This document shows positions 38,281-48,644 of a DNA stretch of 64,000 bases, piece after piece. This stretch comes from CAZYMI01 sp964648505. Its GTDB lineage: Bacteria; Pseudomonadota; Alphaproteobacteria; Micavibrionales; Micavibrionaceae. The position numbers were made by a program, and so were the translations under genes. Numbering within the stretch: position 1 is the stretch's first letter; every line of letters begins with the position of its first letter. The notes under the pieces were generated by a model, which saw nothing but the letters and a program-made list of their open reading frames with translations, was not told the origin of the DNA and searched no databases. Location of the stretch: NCBI GenBank assembly GCA_964648505.1, contig CAZYMI010000004.1, positions 1 to 64,000 of the forward strand, read 5' to 3'.

Positions 38281-39714
38281 ATGAGTGTAGCAACAGAGCC
38301 TCGTACAACCTACGACAGGCTTGATGCGGGTATCGCGGAATGGAGAGCCAAGCATCCTGGGCAAGAAATATCGACTGCCATATTGAATCAGATATCAAAT
38401 GAAGTGATAAATCAGATGCGCACAGATGTTGCGCCCATTGCAAGAGATTTCAGCCAATCTTCCGCGCCCGCGCCACAAGTGGTACCTAAAGATGAACCTC
38501 AAGTAATTGCAGCGCGTCAAAGACGGGATCAAGTATTAGGACGTGGTGAAGAATCTATTGGTCCTGGGGGAAAACCAAAGCAACAGATCCCTGATGCAGC
38601 ACCTGAAAATGGCGAGCAGACTGAAGAACTAGAAATCATTGTAACTGCAAAAAGAAGACCTTCGCGCCCTCTTCGGGAAGAATTCAGAATTTCCGGTGGT
38701 GATGTTCCGCTTGTAACCCGCGATCTTCAAGCAGAGATGGCTGAACTATCAGCAAGCTTACCTAGACTGGATCTAGGCCCTGCACAAGACATAGCCAATA
38801 CACAAACATCCGCTGAAGGTTCTGGCGTATCTCTTTTAGCCAATGCCCCAGCTAATACTATTGCAGGCCTGCGTGAACACATGACACCAGGGGACCTTGC
38901 ACTCGCCCGATCATTTGAAAGCAGAACATCAGCTCCGCTTTCCAACCTGCAAGATCCAAGAGTTTTAGGAACATTCCATGCGATCCAGCTTGTATCCATT
39001 AATAATGGGCGTTCTGATAGGGGTATGATAGCCGATTTAGGCATGATTGCAGGCATTGAATCATCAGGCGGCGTGGCACCAGACCGCCCCAACTCTGATG
39101 TCAGAAGCCCTTTTCAGGTAACAGGCGACACAGCAGCTAAATTACTTTCAAACCCTGCCGTGCGCCGGGAACTTCAAACTTACGGCATTACTCCGGCTCA
39201 GGCTTTAGCTAACCGCGATAACCCGTTAATTGGTGCTGTTATGGCAGAAGCTTATGTTCGTGAAGCATCCGGTTCCTTGCAGGCAAATTTTGGTAGCTCA
39301 CTCAATCAGCAAACAAGAAACGCCTTGCTTTATGCTGGGTATAACCAAGGTATTGGCGCGGGCGTAAAACTTGGTCAGGCAGTACGCGCTGTTGAAAATG
39401 GTACGCTTGACCCCTCAACAGCGGGGTGGGTAGCCATGGGTATCCCTCCAGAGCATGCACGCGCAAACGAAACGTATTTCTTTAACCCAGACGGAACAGC
39501 AAAAACAGTCAATGAAACCATGAATGCTTATACCATTGCAACAACAGCATCAAATGATGCAAATAACCGTATAACGCGATCCTTGGGCCAGCATGTTCAA
39601 ATGGCTGCCGTTGTTAACGGAGCTAAACGAGGTGAAGATTTTGATCTTGCCAGTGTTTATGTTGCGCCAGGAGCAGGTGCAGCACGCAGCGGCCCTGCAG
39701 CAACACGCCCTTAA
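38281..39714 (+). CDS. Lysozyme-like (SLT) protein without signal peptide, 477 aa
   Basis: The C-terminal half has the three lytic-transglycosylase motifs: MIAGIESSGG with candidate catalytic E260, RSPFQVTGDTAAKLL, and YAGYNQGIGAGVKL. The N-terminal 220 residues are polar, with a Pro/Ala linker (SSAPAPQVVPKDEP) and a TonB-box-like string ELEIIVTAKRR at residues 117-126. No Sec signal is visible, so if it acts on peptidoglycan it needs a dedicated secretion route or works as an effector. I start at ATG 38281 because AAAAGG is 8 bases before it; a GTG two codons earlier is possible. A perfect terminator follows the stop. Confidence 0.72.
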   Translation: MSVATEPRTTYDRLDAGIAEWRAKHPGQEISTAILNQISNEVINQMRTDVAPIARDFSQSSAPAPQVVPKDEPQVIAARQRRDQVLGRGEESIGPGGKPKQQIPDAAPENGEQTEELEIIVTAKRRPSRPLREEFRISGGDVPLVTRDLQAEMAELSASLPRLDLGPAQDIANTQTSAEGSGVSLLANAPANTIAGLREHMTPGDLALARSFESRTSAPLSNLQDPRVLGTFHAIQLVSINNGRSDRGMIADLGMIAGIESSGGVAPDRPNSDVRSPFQVTGDTAAKLLSNPAVRRELQTYGITPAQALANRDNPLIGAVMAEAYVREASGSLQANFGSSLNQQTRNALLYAGYNQGIGAGVKLGQAVRAVENGTLDPSTAGWVAMGIPPEHARANETYFFNPDGTAKTVNETMNAYTIATTASNDANNRITRSLGQHVQMAAVVNGAKRGEDFDLASVYVAPGAGAARSGPAATRP

Positions 39715-39742
39715 AATAGACCGGCACTTACGCTGGCTAAAG

Positions 39743-40714
<972 letters not shown>

Positions 40715-40748
40715 TTATAATCCTTTGTGTTGAAATGAGATGCCTAAC

Positions 40749-42008
40749 TTAGCGTCTTGGTGCTTTTGCATCAAGCCCCAGAAAATCAAGCTGCCAGCTC
40801 ATATCGGCCTGCGAAAGGGGGAAATCAGTCCCCCCCTTGGGGTACAAAAGTTCAGAAGGGTCGATATGGGCAAGATCTTTTTGTAAAGTCAGGGCCAGCC
40901 TCATGGAAAACCCGGCTCTCCACACAACTGAAACAAGCGGCTTTGGGGCCCTTAGCCCCACAATCTTGCGTATGTCATCCACTGACGCCCCTGTTTTTAA
41001 AGCTAAAGCCGCTAAAACAAAATCTATTTTTCGCAAGCCCAATGCATCCGCAATAGCCTCTTCGTTTAATGTACCTTTCTGATGCATTTGCATGGCTTGC
41101 GCTTGCGGATCGTCATACCCTGATAAAACATCTTGATCGAGCCTGCGGCGCACATGAGAAGTAATTTCATTAACTGTATCTTCATCAAAATCATCACGCC
41201 TTGATAAAATATCGCGAACGGATGGCTCAACAAAAGAAGCCAGTTGTCGTGCCAAATTAGAAGGAAGATTTTTACGAAGCGCCACAGGCTTTTGCCATTC
41301 CGGTAGCTTGCGTGCCATGTCAATAATGCGTTCAAGAAGGGTCAATGATATATTTGCACCTTCATTCTCTATGAGCTTAGCGCCGCCAGGCGGATCTTTT
41401 GTATCAATCACAGCTTCGGCAATTGCTTCGCTTAACTTTTCACGCATGGCAATAGCCTGAACGACCCAAGATGCTGGATGCCCCTTTAAAATATCAATCA
41501 AATCAGCATCAGAAAGCGCGGAACAAAATCGTAAAATAGGTTCTGAAACTTCGCGTTCAATATCGCGCGCAAGCTGTCCAACAATTTTTGGCGGCGCTAA
41601 AGCATAATCTTTTAATGCTGATGATAAGGCCAAACGTACTTTTAAAACTTCATCAAGCGCAAGCGCTGCTAAAGCCTGAACTGCAAAAGCATAAATCTGG
41701 GTTTGTTTATCTTGTGATAAATCAGGCAGAAGCCTGACGAGCCTTTCAGCAAGCGCAAGCCTCACATCTATATCTTTATCTTGCGCTAAAACAGGCGACA
41801 CCTGCTGCGGCGTTGACTTGTTGACCGCAACTGCTTTTCTGACTTTGGCTTCACTGTCTTTTTCTGCAAGATAAAACAAAATTTCCGGATGAGTCTTTTT
41901 TGATGTCGCCAACTTCATGCGGTCTTGAACAGCATCAGACACAGCCATCCGGCGTTCTTTTTCATACCGATTCTTAGGGTCCAGAAACTGTTTAAAAAAT
42001 TCAAACAT
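40749..42008 (-). CDS. DUF2336 protein, 419 aa
   Basis: This protein belongs to the DUF2336 family, largely restricted to alphaproteobacteria. It consists of repeated helical pairs resembling HEAT-like repeats (for example DSEAKVRKAVAVNKSTPQQV and DKDIDVRLALAERLVRLLPD), with no membrane segment. The function of the family is not established; the solenoid form suggests a scaffold or protein-binding role. It lies between zapE (20 bases upstream) and mdh and is probably part of their transcript. Confidence 0.8.
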   Translation of the reverse strand: MFEFFKQFLDPKNRYEKERRMAVSDAVQDRMKLATSKKTHPEILFYLAEKDSEAKVRKAVAVNKSTPQQVSPVLAQDKDIDVRLALAERLVRLLPDLSQDKQTQIYAFAVQALAALALDEVLKVRLALSSALKDYALAPPKIVGQLARDIEREVSEPILRFCSALSDADLIDILKGHPASWVVQAIAMREKLSEAIAEAVIDTKDPPGGAKLIENEGANISLTLLERIIDMARKLPEWQKPVALRKNLPSNLARQLASFVEPSVRDILSRRDDFDEDTVNEITSHVRRRLDQDVLSGYDDPQAQAMQMHQKGTLNEEAIADALGLRKIDFVLAALALKTGASVDDIRKIVGLRAPKPLVSVVWRAGFSMRLALTLQKDLAHIDPSELLYPKGGTDFPLSQADMSWQLDFLGLDAKAPRR

Positions 42009-42028
42009 AGCTATAATCCTAACAAAAT

Positions 42029-43117
42029 TCAGGCTTGAGAAAAATAACCTGGCGACTGCATTTCTAACAAACGTGACACTGTTCTTTGAAACTCAAAAGC
42101 ATGATCTGTACCCACATAAAGCTTTTCAGGGGGCAACTCCGCACTGACAATAAGCTTTGTCCCTTTATCATAAAGAATATCAACAAGGGTGATAAGGCGC
42201 ATGGCCTCATTACGACGATCATAGGTAAGCTTTGGAACGCGTTCCAGAAAAAGGGTGTGAAAACGTTCTGTCATTGCCAAATAATCGGATGCGCCCAAAG
42301 GTTTCTCACATAACTCTGAAAAATTTGTGCGTGCAATACCGTGAACGCCATCTATGTGTAACTGACGGCCATGGACATCAATAATCTGTACAATTGGCAG
42401 GGCACCATCAGAAAGCTTTAAGAACAATACATCCATGGCCTTTTGCGTGCTCGCAGAAAGCGGTGTCATAAATAAAGTCTGATCGCGCAGGCGATCAAGC
42501 CTGTAATCTGTTGGGCTATCCAGATGGATAACTTCAAAATGCTCTCTCACATGGGTGATAAAAGGCAAAAAACGGTCTGCCTGCAACCCACCTTTATAAA
42601 GATCTTCGGGCACACGGTTACTTGTCATGACACATGAAACACCCAGAAGATGAAGTGTTCTAAACAAGCGGCCCAAAATCATAGCATCGGCAATATTACT
42701 GACATGAAATTCATCAAAGCATAATATTCGGCACTGCTTTGATACTTGCGTACAAAAATCAGTCAGCCCCTCCTCGCCCGTTCCGTTCTGACGGGCATGA
42801 TGCAAGAACGCGTGAACTTCCCGCATAAAATCATGAAAATGTACACGGCGCGTTGGCATAAGCGGGGAAACTGAAAGAACAAATATATCCATCAGCATCG
42901 TTTTTCCACGACCCACGCCACCCCAAATATAAATACCGCGCGCTTCATTTTTTGACCGACCAAAAAATTGACCCACCCGTGCTTTAAATGTTCGGGCAGA
43001 TTTTTTTTGAATATCAAAATATAATCGATCAAAAGAAGCGATCGCTGCTGCCTGATAGTGATCGGCAGAAATAGCGCCCTCTTTTTGTTTTTTTATATAA
43101 AGATCAGAAGGTGTCAT
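42029..43117 (-). CDS. zapE: ZapE / AFG1-family ATPase
   Basis: A AAA-type P-loop ATPase of 362 aa. Walker A GGVGRGKTMLMD and Walker B ILCFDEFHVSN are clear, as is VMTSNRVPEDLYKGGLQ, typical of the family. ZapE affects Z-ring stability in E. coli; mitochondrial AFG1 helps remove damaged membrane proteins. I start at ATG 43117, which gives the usual N-terminus MTPSDLYIKKQ and overlaps tatC by 14 bases, pointing to translational coupling. Confidence 0.93.
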   Translation of the reverse strand: MTPSDLYIKKQKEGAISADHYQAAAIASFDRLYFDIQKKSARTFKARVGQFFGRSKNEARGIYIWGGVGRGKTMLMDIFVLSVSPLMPTRRVHFHDFMREVHAFLHHARQNGTGEEGLTDFCTQVSKQCRILCFDEFHVSNIADAMILGRLFRTLHLLGVSCVMTSNRVPEDLYKGGLQADRFLPFITHVREHFEVIHLDSPTDYRLDRLRDQTLFMTPLSASTQKAMDVLFLKLSDGALPIVQIIDVHGRQLHIDGVHGIARTNFSELCEKPLGASDYLAMTERFHTLFLERVPKLTYDRRNEAMRLITLVDILYDKGTKLIVSAELPPEKLYVGTDHAFEFQRTVSRLLEMQSPGYFSQA

Positions 43118-43889
43118 CGTTTTTCGGGGTTGTGATTTTACGCACCAATAAAATTGAAATTTCGTAAAGCGCAAGCAAGGGGATAGCAAGCGCGATCTGA
43201 GAAAACACATCTGGCGGGGTTAAAATAGCTGCGACAATAAAAATAATAACAATGGCATAGCGTCTTGCACCGGTTAAATGATCGGCTGTAATGATGCCTG
43301 CCCGGGCCATAAGACCCAAAACAACAGGAAGCTGAAAGCATAAACCGAAAGCAAATATAAGCACCATGACAAGGCTTAGATAATCTGCAACACGCGCTTC
43401 AAGTTGAATGGGCAAAACAGTTTCTGCACCAGTTGATTGGAATGATAAAAAAAATCCAAGCGCAAGCGGTAATATAAGCTGCTGCACAAGCGCACCACCT
43501 AAAAAAAACAAAACAGGTGTTGCAAATAAAAAAGGCATAAAGGCCTGACGTTCATTTTTATAAAGACCCGGCGCAATAAAACGCCATATTTGCAGAAGCA
43601 AAACTGGAAAGGTTAAAAAAGTACCGGCAAACAAAGCCACTTTCAGATAGGTGAAAAATACTTCCGAAGGATCTGTGTAAATCATGCGATTTGTATCATC
43701 AGGCCCCATTGCATCGGCAAGCGGCTGAACAAGAATGCCGTAAATATCTTCCACATATATATAACATATGATCGTGCCAATCAGCATGGAAAGAAAGCAC
43801 CATAATAGCCTTTTACGCAATTCACCCAGATGCGCCATCAAAGGCTGGGCCAACAAATCTTCAGGTGTCTGATTACTGGTGTTTAACAT
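43104..43889 (-). CDS. tatC: Twin-arginine translocase subunit TatC
   Basis: TatC is the six-helix receptor of the Tat system that recognises RR signal peptides of folded proteins. At 261 aa it is of normal length. The conserved start PLMAHLGELRKRLLWC and the FGLCFQLPVV and TPPDVFSQ segments of the family are present. The gene overlaps tatB upstream by 17 bases and zapE downstream. Confidence 0.97.
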   Translation of the reverse strand: MLNTSNQTPEDLLAQPLMAHLGELRKRLLWCFLSMLIGTIICYIYVEDIYGILVQPLADAMGPDDTNRMIYTDPSEVFFTYLKVALFAGTFLTFPVLLLQIWRFIAPGLYKNERQAFMPFLFATPVLFFLGGALVQQLILPLALGFFLSFQSTGAETVLPIQLEARVADYLSLVMVLIFAFGLCFQLPVVLGLMARAGIITADHLTGARRYAIVIIFIVAAILTPPDVFSQIALAIPLLALYEISILLVRKITTPKNDDTF

Positions 43890-44208
43890 CGGGATCTACA
43901 GGATCTGCAAGTTCTGGGGTTAATTCTTGCTGCGCGTGCATATCGGCATCAAAATAGCTTTCATCATCAATATCATCTTGAATGCGGGGAGATACGTCAG
44001 ATTTTAAACTGGCTTGTTTGCGCAATTTTTCAACTTCCGCAACATTCATAAGATCATCAAGCTGATTTGTAACTGCAAATTTTAAATATTGAATACGTCT
44101 GACAACTTTACCAACCCAGTATAATACTTCTGGGATCTGTTTTGGGCCGATCGCAAAAACAGCGACCACTAAACACAAAAAAAATTCAGACCACCCAAAA
44201 TCAAGCAT
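43873..44208 (-). CDS. tatB: Sec-independent translocase protein TatB
   Basis: The 111-aa protein has the TatB pattern: one N-terminal membrane helix (about residues 4-21, FGWSEFFLCLVVAVFAIGP), the GPKQIPE hinge with its Pro, then an amphipathic helix and a long acidic tail. TatB links signal-peptide-loaded TatC to TatA. It overlaps tatC by 17 bases and follows tatA by 12. Confidence 0.95.
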   Translation of the reverse strand: MLDFGWSEFFLCLVVAVFAIGPKQIPEVLYWVGKVVRRIQYLKFAVTNQLDDLMNVAEVEKLRKQASLKSDVSPRIQDDIDDESYFDADMHAQQELTPELADPVDPDVKHQ

Positions 44209-44220
44209 AGCACAACCCGA

Positions 44221-44397
44221 TCAGGGTTTTTCAGATGTCTGATCGATTTTTTTAGGCGCGTCTTCGTCCTTCAAGCCATGTTTAAAGGCTTTGATACCTT
44301 TAGCAACATCCTCCATCAAGCGCGGAATACGGCCCGCACCAAACACCATAACCAGCACAACCAAAATCAGTATTATTTCAAGCGGCCCGAGACTCAT
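44221..44397 (-). CDS. tatA: Sec-independent translocase protein TatA
   Basis: This 58-aa protein starts [20 protein letters not shown], then GAGRIPRL and an amphipathic helix with [11 protein letters not shown], the standard TatA pore-forming layout. I start at ATG 44397, where GAGGA is placed about 8 bases before; a reading from 44415 would add an untypical MKRILT. The chosen start still overlaps the end of scpB by 20 bases. Confidence 0.96.
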   Translation of the reverse strand: MSLGPLEIILILVVLVMVFGAGRIPRLMEDVAKGIKAFKHGLKDEDAPKKIDQTSEKP

Positions 44398-45196
44398 CGT
44401 CAAAATCCTCTTCATTGTTCAAATCATTTTCACTGTCTGACGCACTTGCAAGCGTTGAAGCACCTTCAGACAAGGCATCCCCCTCATCATCCCCGAAAAG
44501 GGAAGGCATGGAAACTGATTCGATTGCCGGGCGTCGATCAAGAAGGCCTGATGCCTTCAATTCTTCCATCCCTGGCAAATCATTCAAATCAGCCAAGCCA
44601 AAATGATCCATAAACATCGGGGTTGTCACCCAAGTGACAGGGCGCCCGGGCGCTTCCCGGCGTTTGCCGGGTTTAATCCAGCCTGCTTCCATCAATGCGT
44701 CGAGTGTACCTTTATTAGTAGCCACACCGCGAATATTTTCAATTTCCGCACGCGTCAAAGGCTGATGATACGAAATAATCGCAAGCGTTTCCAAAGCAGC
44801 GCGGGATAAACGCTTTTCATCATGTCGATGAGATTGCAAAATAGATGCCATTTCCGGCGCTGTACGAAAAGCATAACGCCCGCCTATATCTTGCAAAACC
44901 ACACCGCGAGAAGCGTAAAATTCTTGAAGCGATAAAATAATTGCGCCTAAATCCGCAGTTTCAGGAAGCTTGTTGCGCAACGCTTCTAATGAAACAGGTT
45001 CAGGCGATGCAAATAAAATCGCCTCGACCATTTTTTGCTGCATCACAGGGTCATTCACTGCAATCATCTCAAGCGCCGGGGCAAGTTCAAGGGCATCCGT
45101 TTCAACTTCGTTATCCCGTTCGACTTCTAGGCACTCTGCTTCTTCATTTAAAGTCATGCCCATGATTTCTGTGTTTTCTAAATCGTCTTTTTTCAT
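44378..45196 (-). CDS. scpB: Segregation and condensation protein B
   Basis: ScpB is the winged-helix subunit of the SMC-ScpAB condensin. The core (about residues 55-215) carries [18 protein letters not shown] and [20 protein letters not shown], the strongest family signatures, and [13 protein letters not shown]. Both ends (about 50 and 60 residues) are acidic, low-complexity extensions beyond the usual core. It overlaps scpA by 4 bases and tatA by 20, a tightly coupled row. Confidence 0.95.
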   Translation of the reverse strand: MKKDDLENTEIMGMTLNEEAECLEVERDNEVETDALELAPALEMIAVNDPVMQQKMVEAILFASPEPVSLEALRNKLPETADLGAIILSLQEFYASRGVVLQDIGGRYAFRTAPEMASILQSHRHDEKRLSRAALETLAIISYHQPLTRAEIENIRGVATNKGTLDALMEAGWIKPGKRREAPGRPVTWVTTPMFMDHFGLADLNDLPGMEELKASGLLDRRPAIESVSMPSLFGDDEGDALSEGASTLASASDSENDLNNEEDFDDESRAA

Positions 45197-46053
45197 GACG
45201 CCTCCTGCTGGTCCTGCTCAGCGTTTGTATTATCGTTTCTGTAAGATGCGCGTAAATAGATAGGACGGAAAGGGCCATCCTGACGCAATTCAATCTGGCC
45301 TTGCTTGGCAAATTCAAGCCCTGCTGTAAACAAAGAAGCCATTGAAGATCTGGCATATAAACCAGGGCTTTGTGCTGTATCGGGTAAAAAACTTGCAAGG
45401 GTTGTCCATGCGCTGTAAGGGCCTGTACGTGGTAAATTACCAAGCATTTTACCAAGTCTGATCATGGCATCATCCATCGACATTAAATTATATGTCGGCA
45501 GAGAATAAGAGCGATCTTCCTTACGCTGGCGAATATCACCATACGCTTTTAAAATATCATATAAGCTGACAGCCCAGTTTGATGTGATGTGAACAGGCAG
45601 TTCTTCGCGGCTGCCACGGGCAAACCGAATAAATCCAAGCTTTGGCAATTGCTTCATTAAAGTGGCTGCCTTGCGCATTGCTTCAAGCCGACGCAATTGA
45701 AAAGACAAAGCTTCCGCCATTTGCGCTGCAGAGGGCTCATCAGGTTTGCTTTCATCACGAGGCAACAACAAGCGCGATTTTAAATAGGCAAGCCATGCCG
45801 CCATCACCAGATAATCGGCAGCAAGATCAAGCCGCAATTCAACCGCGCGATCAATAAAAGCAAGATATTGTCTGGCAAGCTGAAGGATTGAAATTTTTGT
45901 CAGATCCAGTTTTTGATCGCGCGCCAAATCAAGCAGCACATCAATCGGGCCTTCATAGCCATCAATGTTAATCAACAGAGAATCAGATTCGTGCGCCCCA
46001 AGCGGCAAAACACCAGACACAGAATCATCTTCAAAAGGTAACGCGTTTGTCAT
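45193..46053 (-). CDS. scpA: Segregation and condensation protein A
   Basis: ScpA is the kleisin of the bacterial condensin and bridges SMC heads with ScpB. The family core YEGPIDVLLDLARDQKLDLTK lies near residues 32-52 (shown here split as YEGPIDVLL and RDQKLDL), followed by LRLDLAADYLVMAAWLAYLK. I start at ATG 46053, 286 aa; the open frame runs further into nagZ, but those residues are out of keeping with the family. It begins 7 bases after the nagZ stop. Confidence 0.95.
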   Translation of the reverse strand: MTNALPFEDDSVSGVLPLGAHESDSLLINIDGYEGPIDVLLDLARDQKLDLTKISILQLARQYLAFIDRAVELRLDLAADYLVMAAWLAYLKSRLLLPRDESKPDEPSAAQMAEALSFQLRRLEAMRKAATLMKQLPKLGFIRFARGSREELPVHITSNWAVSLYDILKAYGDIRQRKEDRSYSLPTYNLMSMDDAMIRLGKMLGNLPRTGPYSAWTTLASFLPDTAQSPGLYARSSMASLFTAGLEFAKQGQIELRQDGPFRPIYLRASYRNDNTNAEQDQQEAS

Positions 46054-46060
46054 GTTTATA

Positions 46061-47038
46061 TTATGCAACCAGTTTGGTTTTGTTCGCCAAAGCCCGATGA
46101 AGGCGGTTTTGCGAATCTTGACGTAACAATGGCAGGGTTTGAGCCAGTTTGTCCATGTCTTCTCGCTTACCGGCACAATAAAGGGCAATATCACATCCCG
46201 CTTCTAAGGCGATTTGCGCGCGGCTTTCAATGGGGCCGTAAGCATCCAGTGCTTTCATAGACACATCATCGCACATCAAAAGCCCGTCAAAGCCCATAAA
46301 TTGCCGGATGACCCCTTCAATAACCGGCTTTGAGAGTGTGGCAGGTAATTCAGGATCTACAGCGCTGTAAATAACATGTGCTGTCATAGCCATGAGGCTC
46401 GGGGCATAAGGTTTTGCCGCAAATCGTGAAAAAGCACCAAAATCAGTCTTATCGAGAATATCGCGCGGGGTGTTCACCACCGGCAACTGAAAATGAGTGT
46501 CTGCCATCGCGCGGCCATGCCCGGGAATATGCTTGATAACCGGATGAATGCCCTTTGAAAGCAAGTGCCTGCAAAGCCTATCCGCCAAGCGATCACATAA
46601 ATCTGGATCCCGGCTATAAATGCGTTCTTGCAAGAACGGGTGCGTTTCATCACACAAAATATCAAGCGTGGGCACACAATTCACATCGATTCCCACTTCG
46701 TTTAAATCAGCGCACATATGATCGAGCATGACGTCAAACGCCTCAAGCGCTTTGGGGTCGTTTTCTTCCAGTAAACGACCAAAATGGCGTGGACCTTCAA
46801 AAAATTTCCATTCAGGGGGTTTTAGCCGGGTCACCTGCCCGCCTTCTTGATCAATCAGAATAGGACAGTGCCACCCAACACATGCACGCAATTCATCGCA
46901 TAGCTTTCTTAGCTGTTCTCGCGTTTGGCAGTTGCGGGCAAATAAAATAAAGCCTGCTGGTTTTGACTGGCGGAACAAGTCCCTTTCAGATGCTGAAAGG
47001 TGCGCCCCTTCAACAGCAAAAAAAGCGGCCAGACTCAT
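46061..47038 (-). CDS. nagZ: Beta-N-acetylhexosaminidase
   Basis: This is a glycoside hydrolase family 3 enzyme of 325 aa that removes GlcNAc from anhydro-muropeptides in cytoplasmic cell-wall recycling. Signature segments are DQEGGQVTRLKPP near the start, KHIPGHGRAMADTHFQLP with the catalytic His-Asp loop, and GFDGLLMCDDVSMKAL with the nucleophile Asp. It overlaps the SPOR gene by 4 bases. No signal peptide, consistent with a cytoplasmic enzyme. Confidence 0.96.
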   Translation of the reverse strand: MSLAAFFAVEGAHLSASERDLFRQSKPAGFILFARNCQTREQLRKLCDELRACVGWHCPILIDQEGGQVTRLKPPEWKFFEGPRHFGRLLEENDPKALEAFDVMLDHMCADLNEVGIDVNCVPTLDILCDETHPFLQERIYSRDPDLCDRLADRLCRHLLSKGIHPVIKHIPGHGRAMADTHFQLPVVNTPRDILDKTDFGAFSRFAAKPYAPSLMAMTAHVIYSAVDPELPATLSKPVIEGVIRQFMGFDGLLMCDDVSMKALDAYGPIESRAQIALEAGCDIALYCAGKREDMDKLAQTLPLLRQDSQNRLHRALANKTKLVA

Positions 47039-48054
47039 TCTTTAACAATCAGGCACGCGCCCGGCTTTCTGACTTTGATAGCTGCGCAGACTTTTTGCGC
47101 CTGTTCAGCCGACATAGGGCCCGCCTGAATGCGATGGAACGTCCCTTTTGCACCCAAATCAGCTGAACGCACGCGATAATCAAATCCTGAAAGGCTTGAA
47201 AATTCAGCCTTCAATTTGGCCCAGTGCGATGGTGCTTCACTGGAATTTTTTATACTGGCAAGCTGTATGAATGTGGATCCTGACGGGGCCGGTTTTGGAG
47301 CAGGGGCCGGTTCATCCGTCTTCGGGCGCGATGCCTGATCTATAGGGGCAACAGGGGCGATTTTTTCAATCTGAGGCGTTGGTGTTACAGGAGCGGCAGG
47401 CGCGTCACCAATTTCTTCGACTTTTTCTGTATCAATAGATCTTGGATCAGGCATAACAAGTTTTGAATCGCTTGGTGCAGCTGGTAACTTTTCAGCTGGA
47501 AGAGCCTGCACATTCCCGGGCAAAGGCTTGGCGGATTCTTCAAGAGCTTCTTCGTTTTTTTCAGCTTGCAGCGCACGCTTTTCAGCAGCGCTTAAAGGGC
47601 TTTCATTCCCACGAAAATCACGCGACGCAGACGCAAACTGCATCTGATCTTTCATGCCGGCAAAAAGCTTTTCCTTGGGCATTGGCTGCGCATCAGTTTC
47701 AGCGAGAAGATTTTCAACTTTTGCCGCGCCCTGATCCTCACGCAAATTGTCAAAAACTGTTGTTCCTAGATTTGGCACATCCATTCCACCGCGATCTTCG
47801 GGAACAACCTTGTAAGGCGTCGCATCAGCACGTACTAAAGGGACCTGCCCTGCAGATGCTGCATCGGCAGGCGACATAACTGAAATCATTAAAGATGAAA
47901 ATCCAATCACTGCCAACACAAGACCACCCCCAATAAAGGCAAAGCGATATTTACTGAAAAATGGCGCCTTCATCAGGGCCGAAAAAAAGCCCGATTCTTT
48001 AGGGTCATCAAATTCATCGCGAAGCGAACGACGGGAACTTTGTTGAAAACGCAT
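47035..48054 (-). CDS. SPOR-domain membrane protein, 339 aa
   Basis: A basic cytoplasmic N-terminus (about 35 residues) leads into one membrane helix (about 37-60, FAFIGGGLVLAVIGFSSLMI), then a long Pro/Ala-rich periplasmic linker and a C-terminal SPOR domain (about 260-339, STFIQLASIKNSSEAPSHW to the end). SPOR domains bind peptidoglycan stripped of stem peptides and locate proteins to the division site. The position directly before nagZ-scpAB-tat is conserved in alphaproteobacteria. Confidence 0.9.
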   Translation of the reverse strand: MRFQQSSRRSLRDEFDDPKESGFFSALMKAPFFSKYRFAFIGGGLVLAVIGFSSLMISVMSPADAASAGQVPLVRADATPYKVVPEDRGGMDVPNLGTTVFDNLREDQGAAKVENLLAETDAQPMPKEKLFAGMKDQMQFASASRDFRGNESPLSAAEKRALQAEKNEEALEESAKPLPGNVQALPAEKLPAAPSDSKLVMPDPRSIDTEKVEEIGDAPAAPVTPTPQIEKIAPVAPIDQASRPKTDEPAPAPKPAPSGSTFIQLASIKNSSEAPSHWAKLKAEFSSLSGFDYRVRSADLGAKGTFHRIQAGPMSAEQAQKVCAAIKVRKPGACLIVKE

Positions 48055-48229
48055 GATAAACTATTAAACCTTAGGTTGATATTTTCTTGTAAACTACCGG
48101 ATTTTAAGCCCGTTTGTTGTTAAAGGCAATTCCATTTATTAGACAGAATAAATTTTATTGACAGAATGTAAAATTCATTCTAATAATCAGCCATCTTATT
48201 TAAACGAATTATGTATAAAGGAATCCCCT

Positions 48230-48586
48230 ATGCCAGAAATGTCAAAAGGCAAAAGAGCAAGCTTAATAAATCTAGGTGTAAAATTTACAAACGCTGCCCT
48301 TGAGGGTGGACACCTGATCCTTGTTAAAGAAGGTCCGGGCTACAAGCCTTGCCTTGAGTCAGATTCAACCCATGCAACCTATCTACGTTTGAAAGCTGAA
48401 TTCATAGGCGGCGGCGTTAATGAAGACCTTGCATCCGTTTTAACACGGGATTCACTAGCAGAAACCGTTGCCAGAAAACTTCAAAACACTGCGCCTGGAA
48501 AAGCACAAAGAATATCTGGTGCACCAAGAATCATGGTGACAAACCTTGGCGTTTACCCTGCACCTGCCCCTAAAGCAGCAAAATAA
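48230..48586 (+). CDS. Unknown 118-aa protein, intact member of a tandem pair
   Basis: Not recognised. I start at ATG 48230 because AAAGGA lies 8 bases before it; a longer reading from 48158 has no such site. No signal peptide; the end is Pro/Ala/Lys-rich (PAPAPKAAK). Residues 36-40 GPGYKP and the segment APRIMVTNLGV near the end resemble GEGFKP and APVITIDRNDAIGV in the neighbouring interrupted gene at 48645-48998, which has nearly the same length, so the two look like diverged tandem paralogs. They lie on the opposite strand to the conserved dgt and SPOR genes. Confidence 0.6.
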   Translation: MPEMSKGKRASLINLGVKFTNAALEGGHLILVKEGPGYKPCLESDSTHATYLRLKAEFIGGGVNEDLASVLTRDSLAETVARKLQNTAPGKAQRISGAPRIMVTNLGVYPAPAPKAAK

Positions 48587-48644
48587 TACTTAATAACCCC
48601 TCATAAGCTTTTAACCTAAACTTTAAAAACAAAAGAGATTGAAA

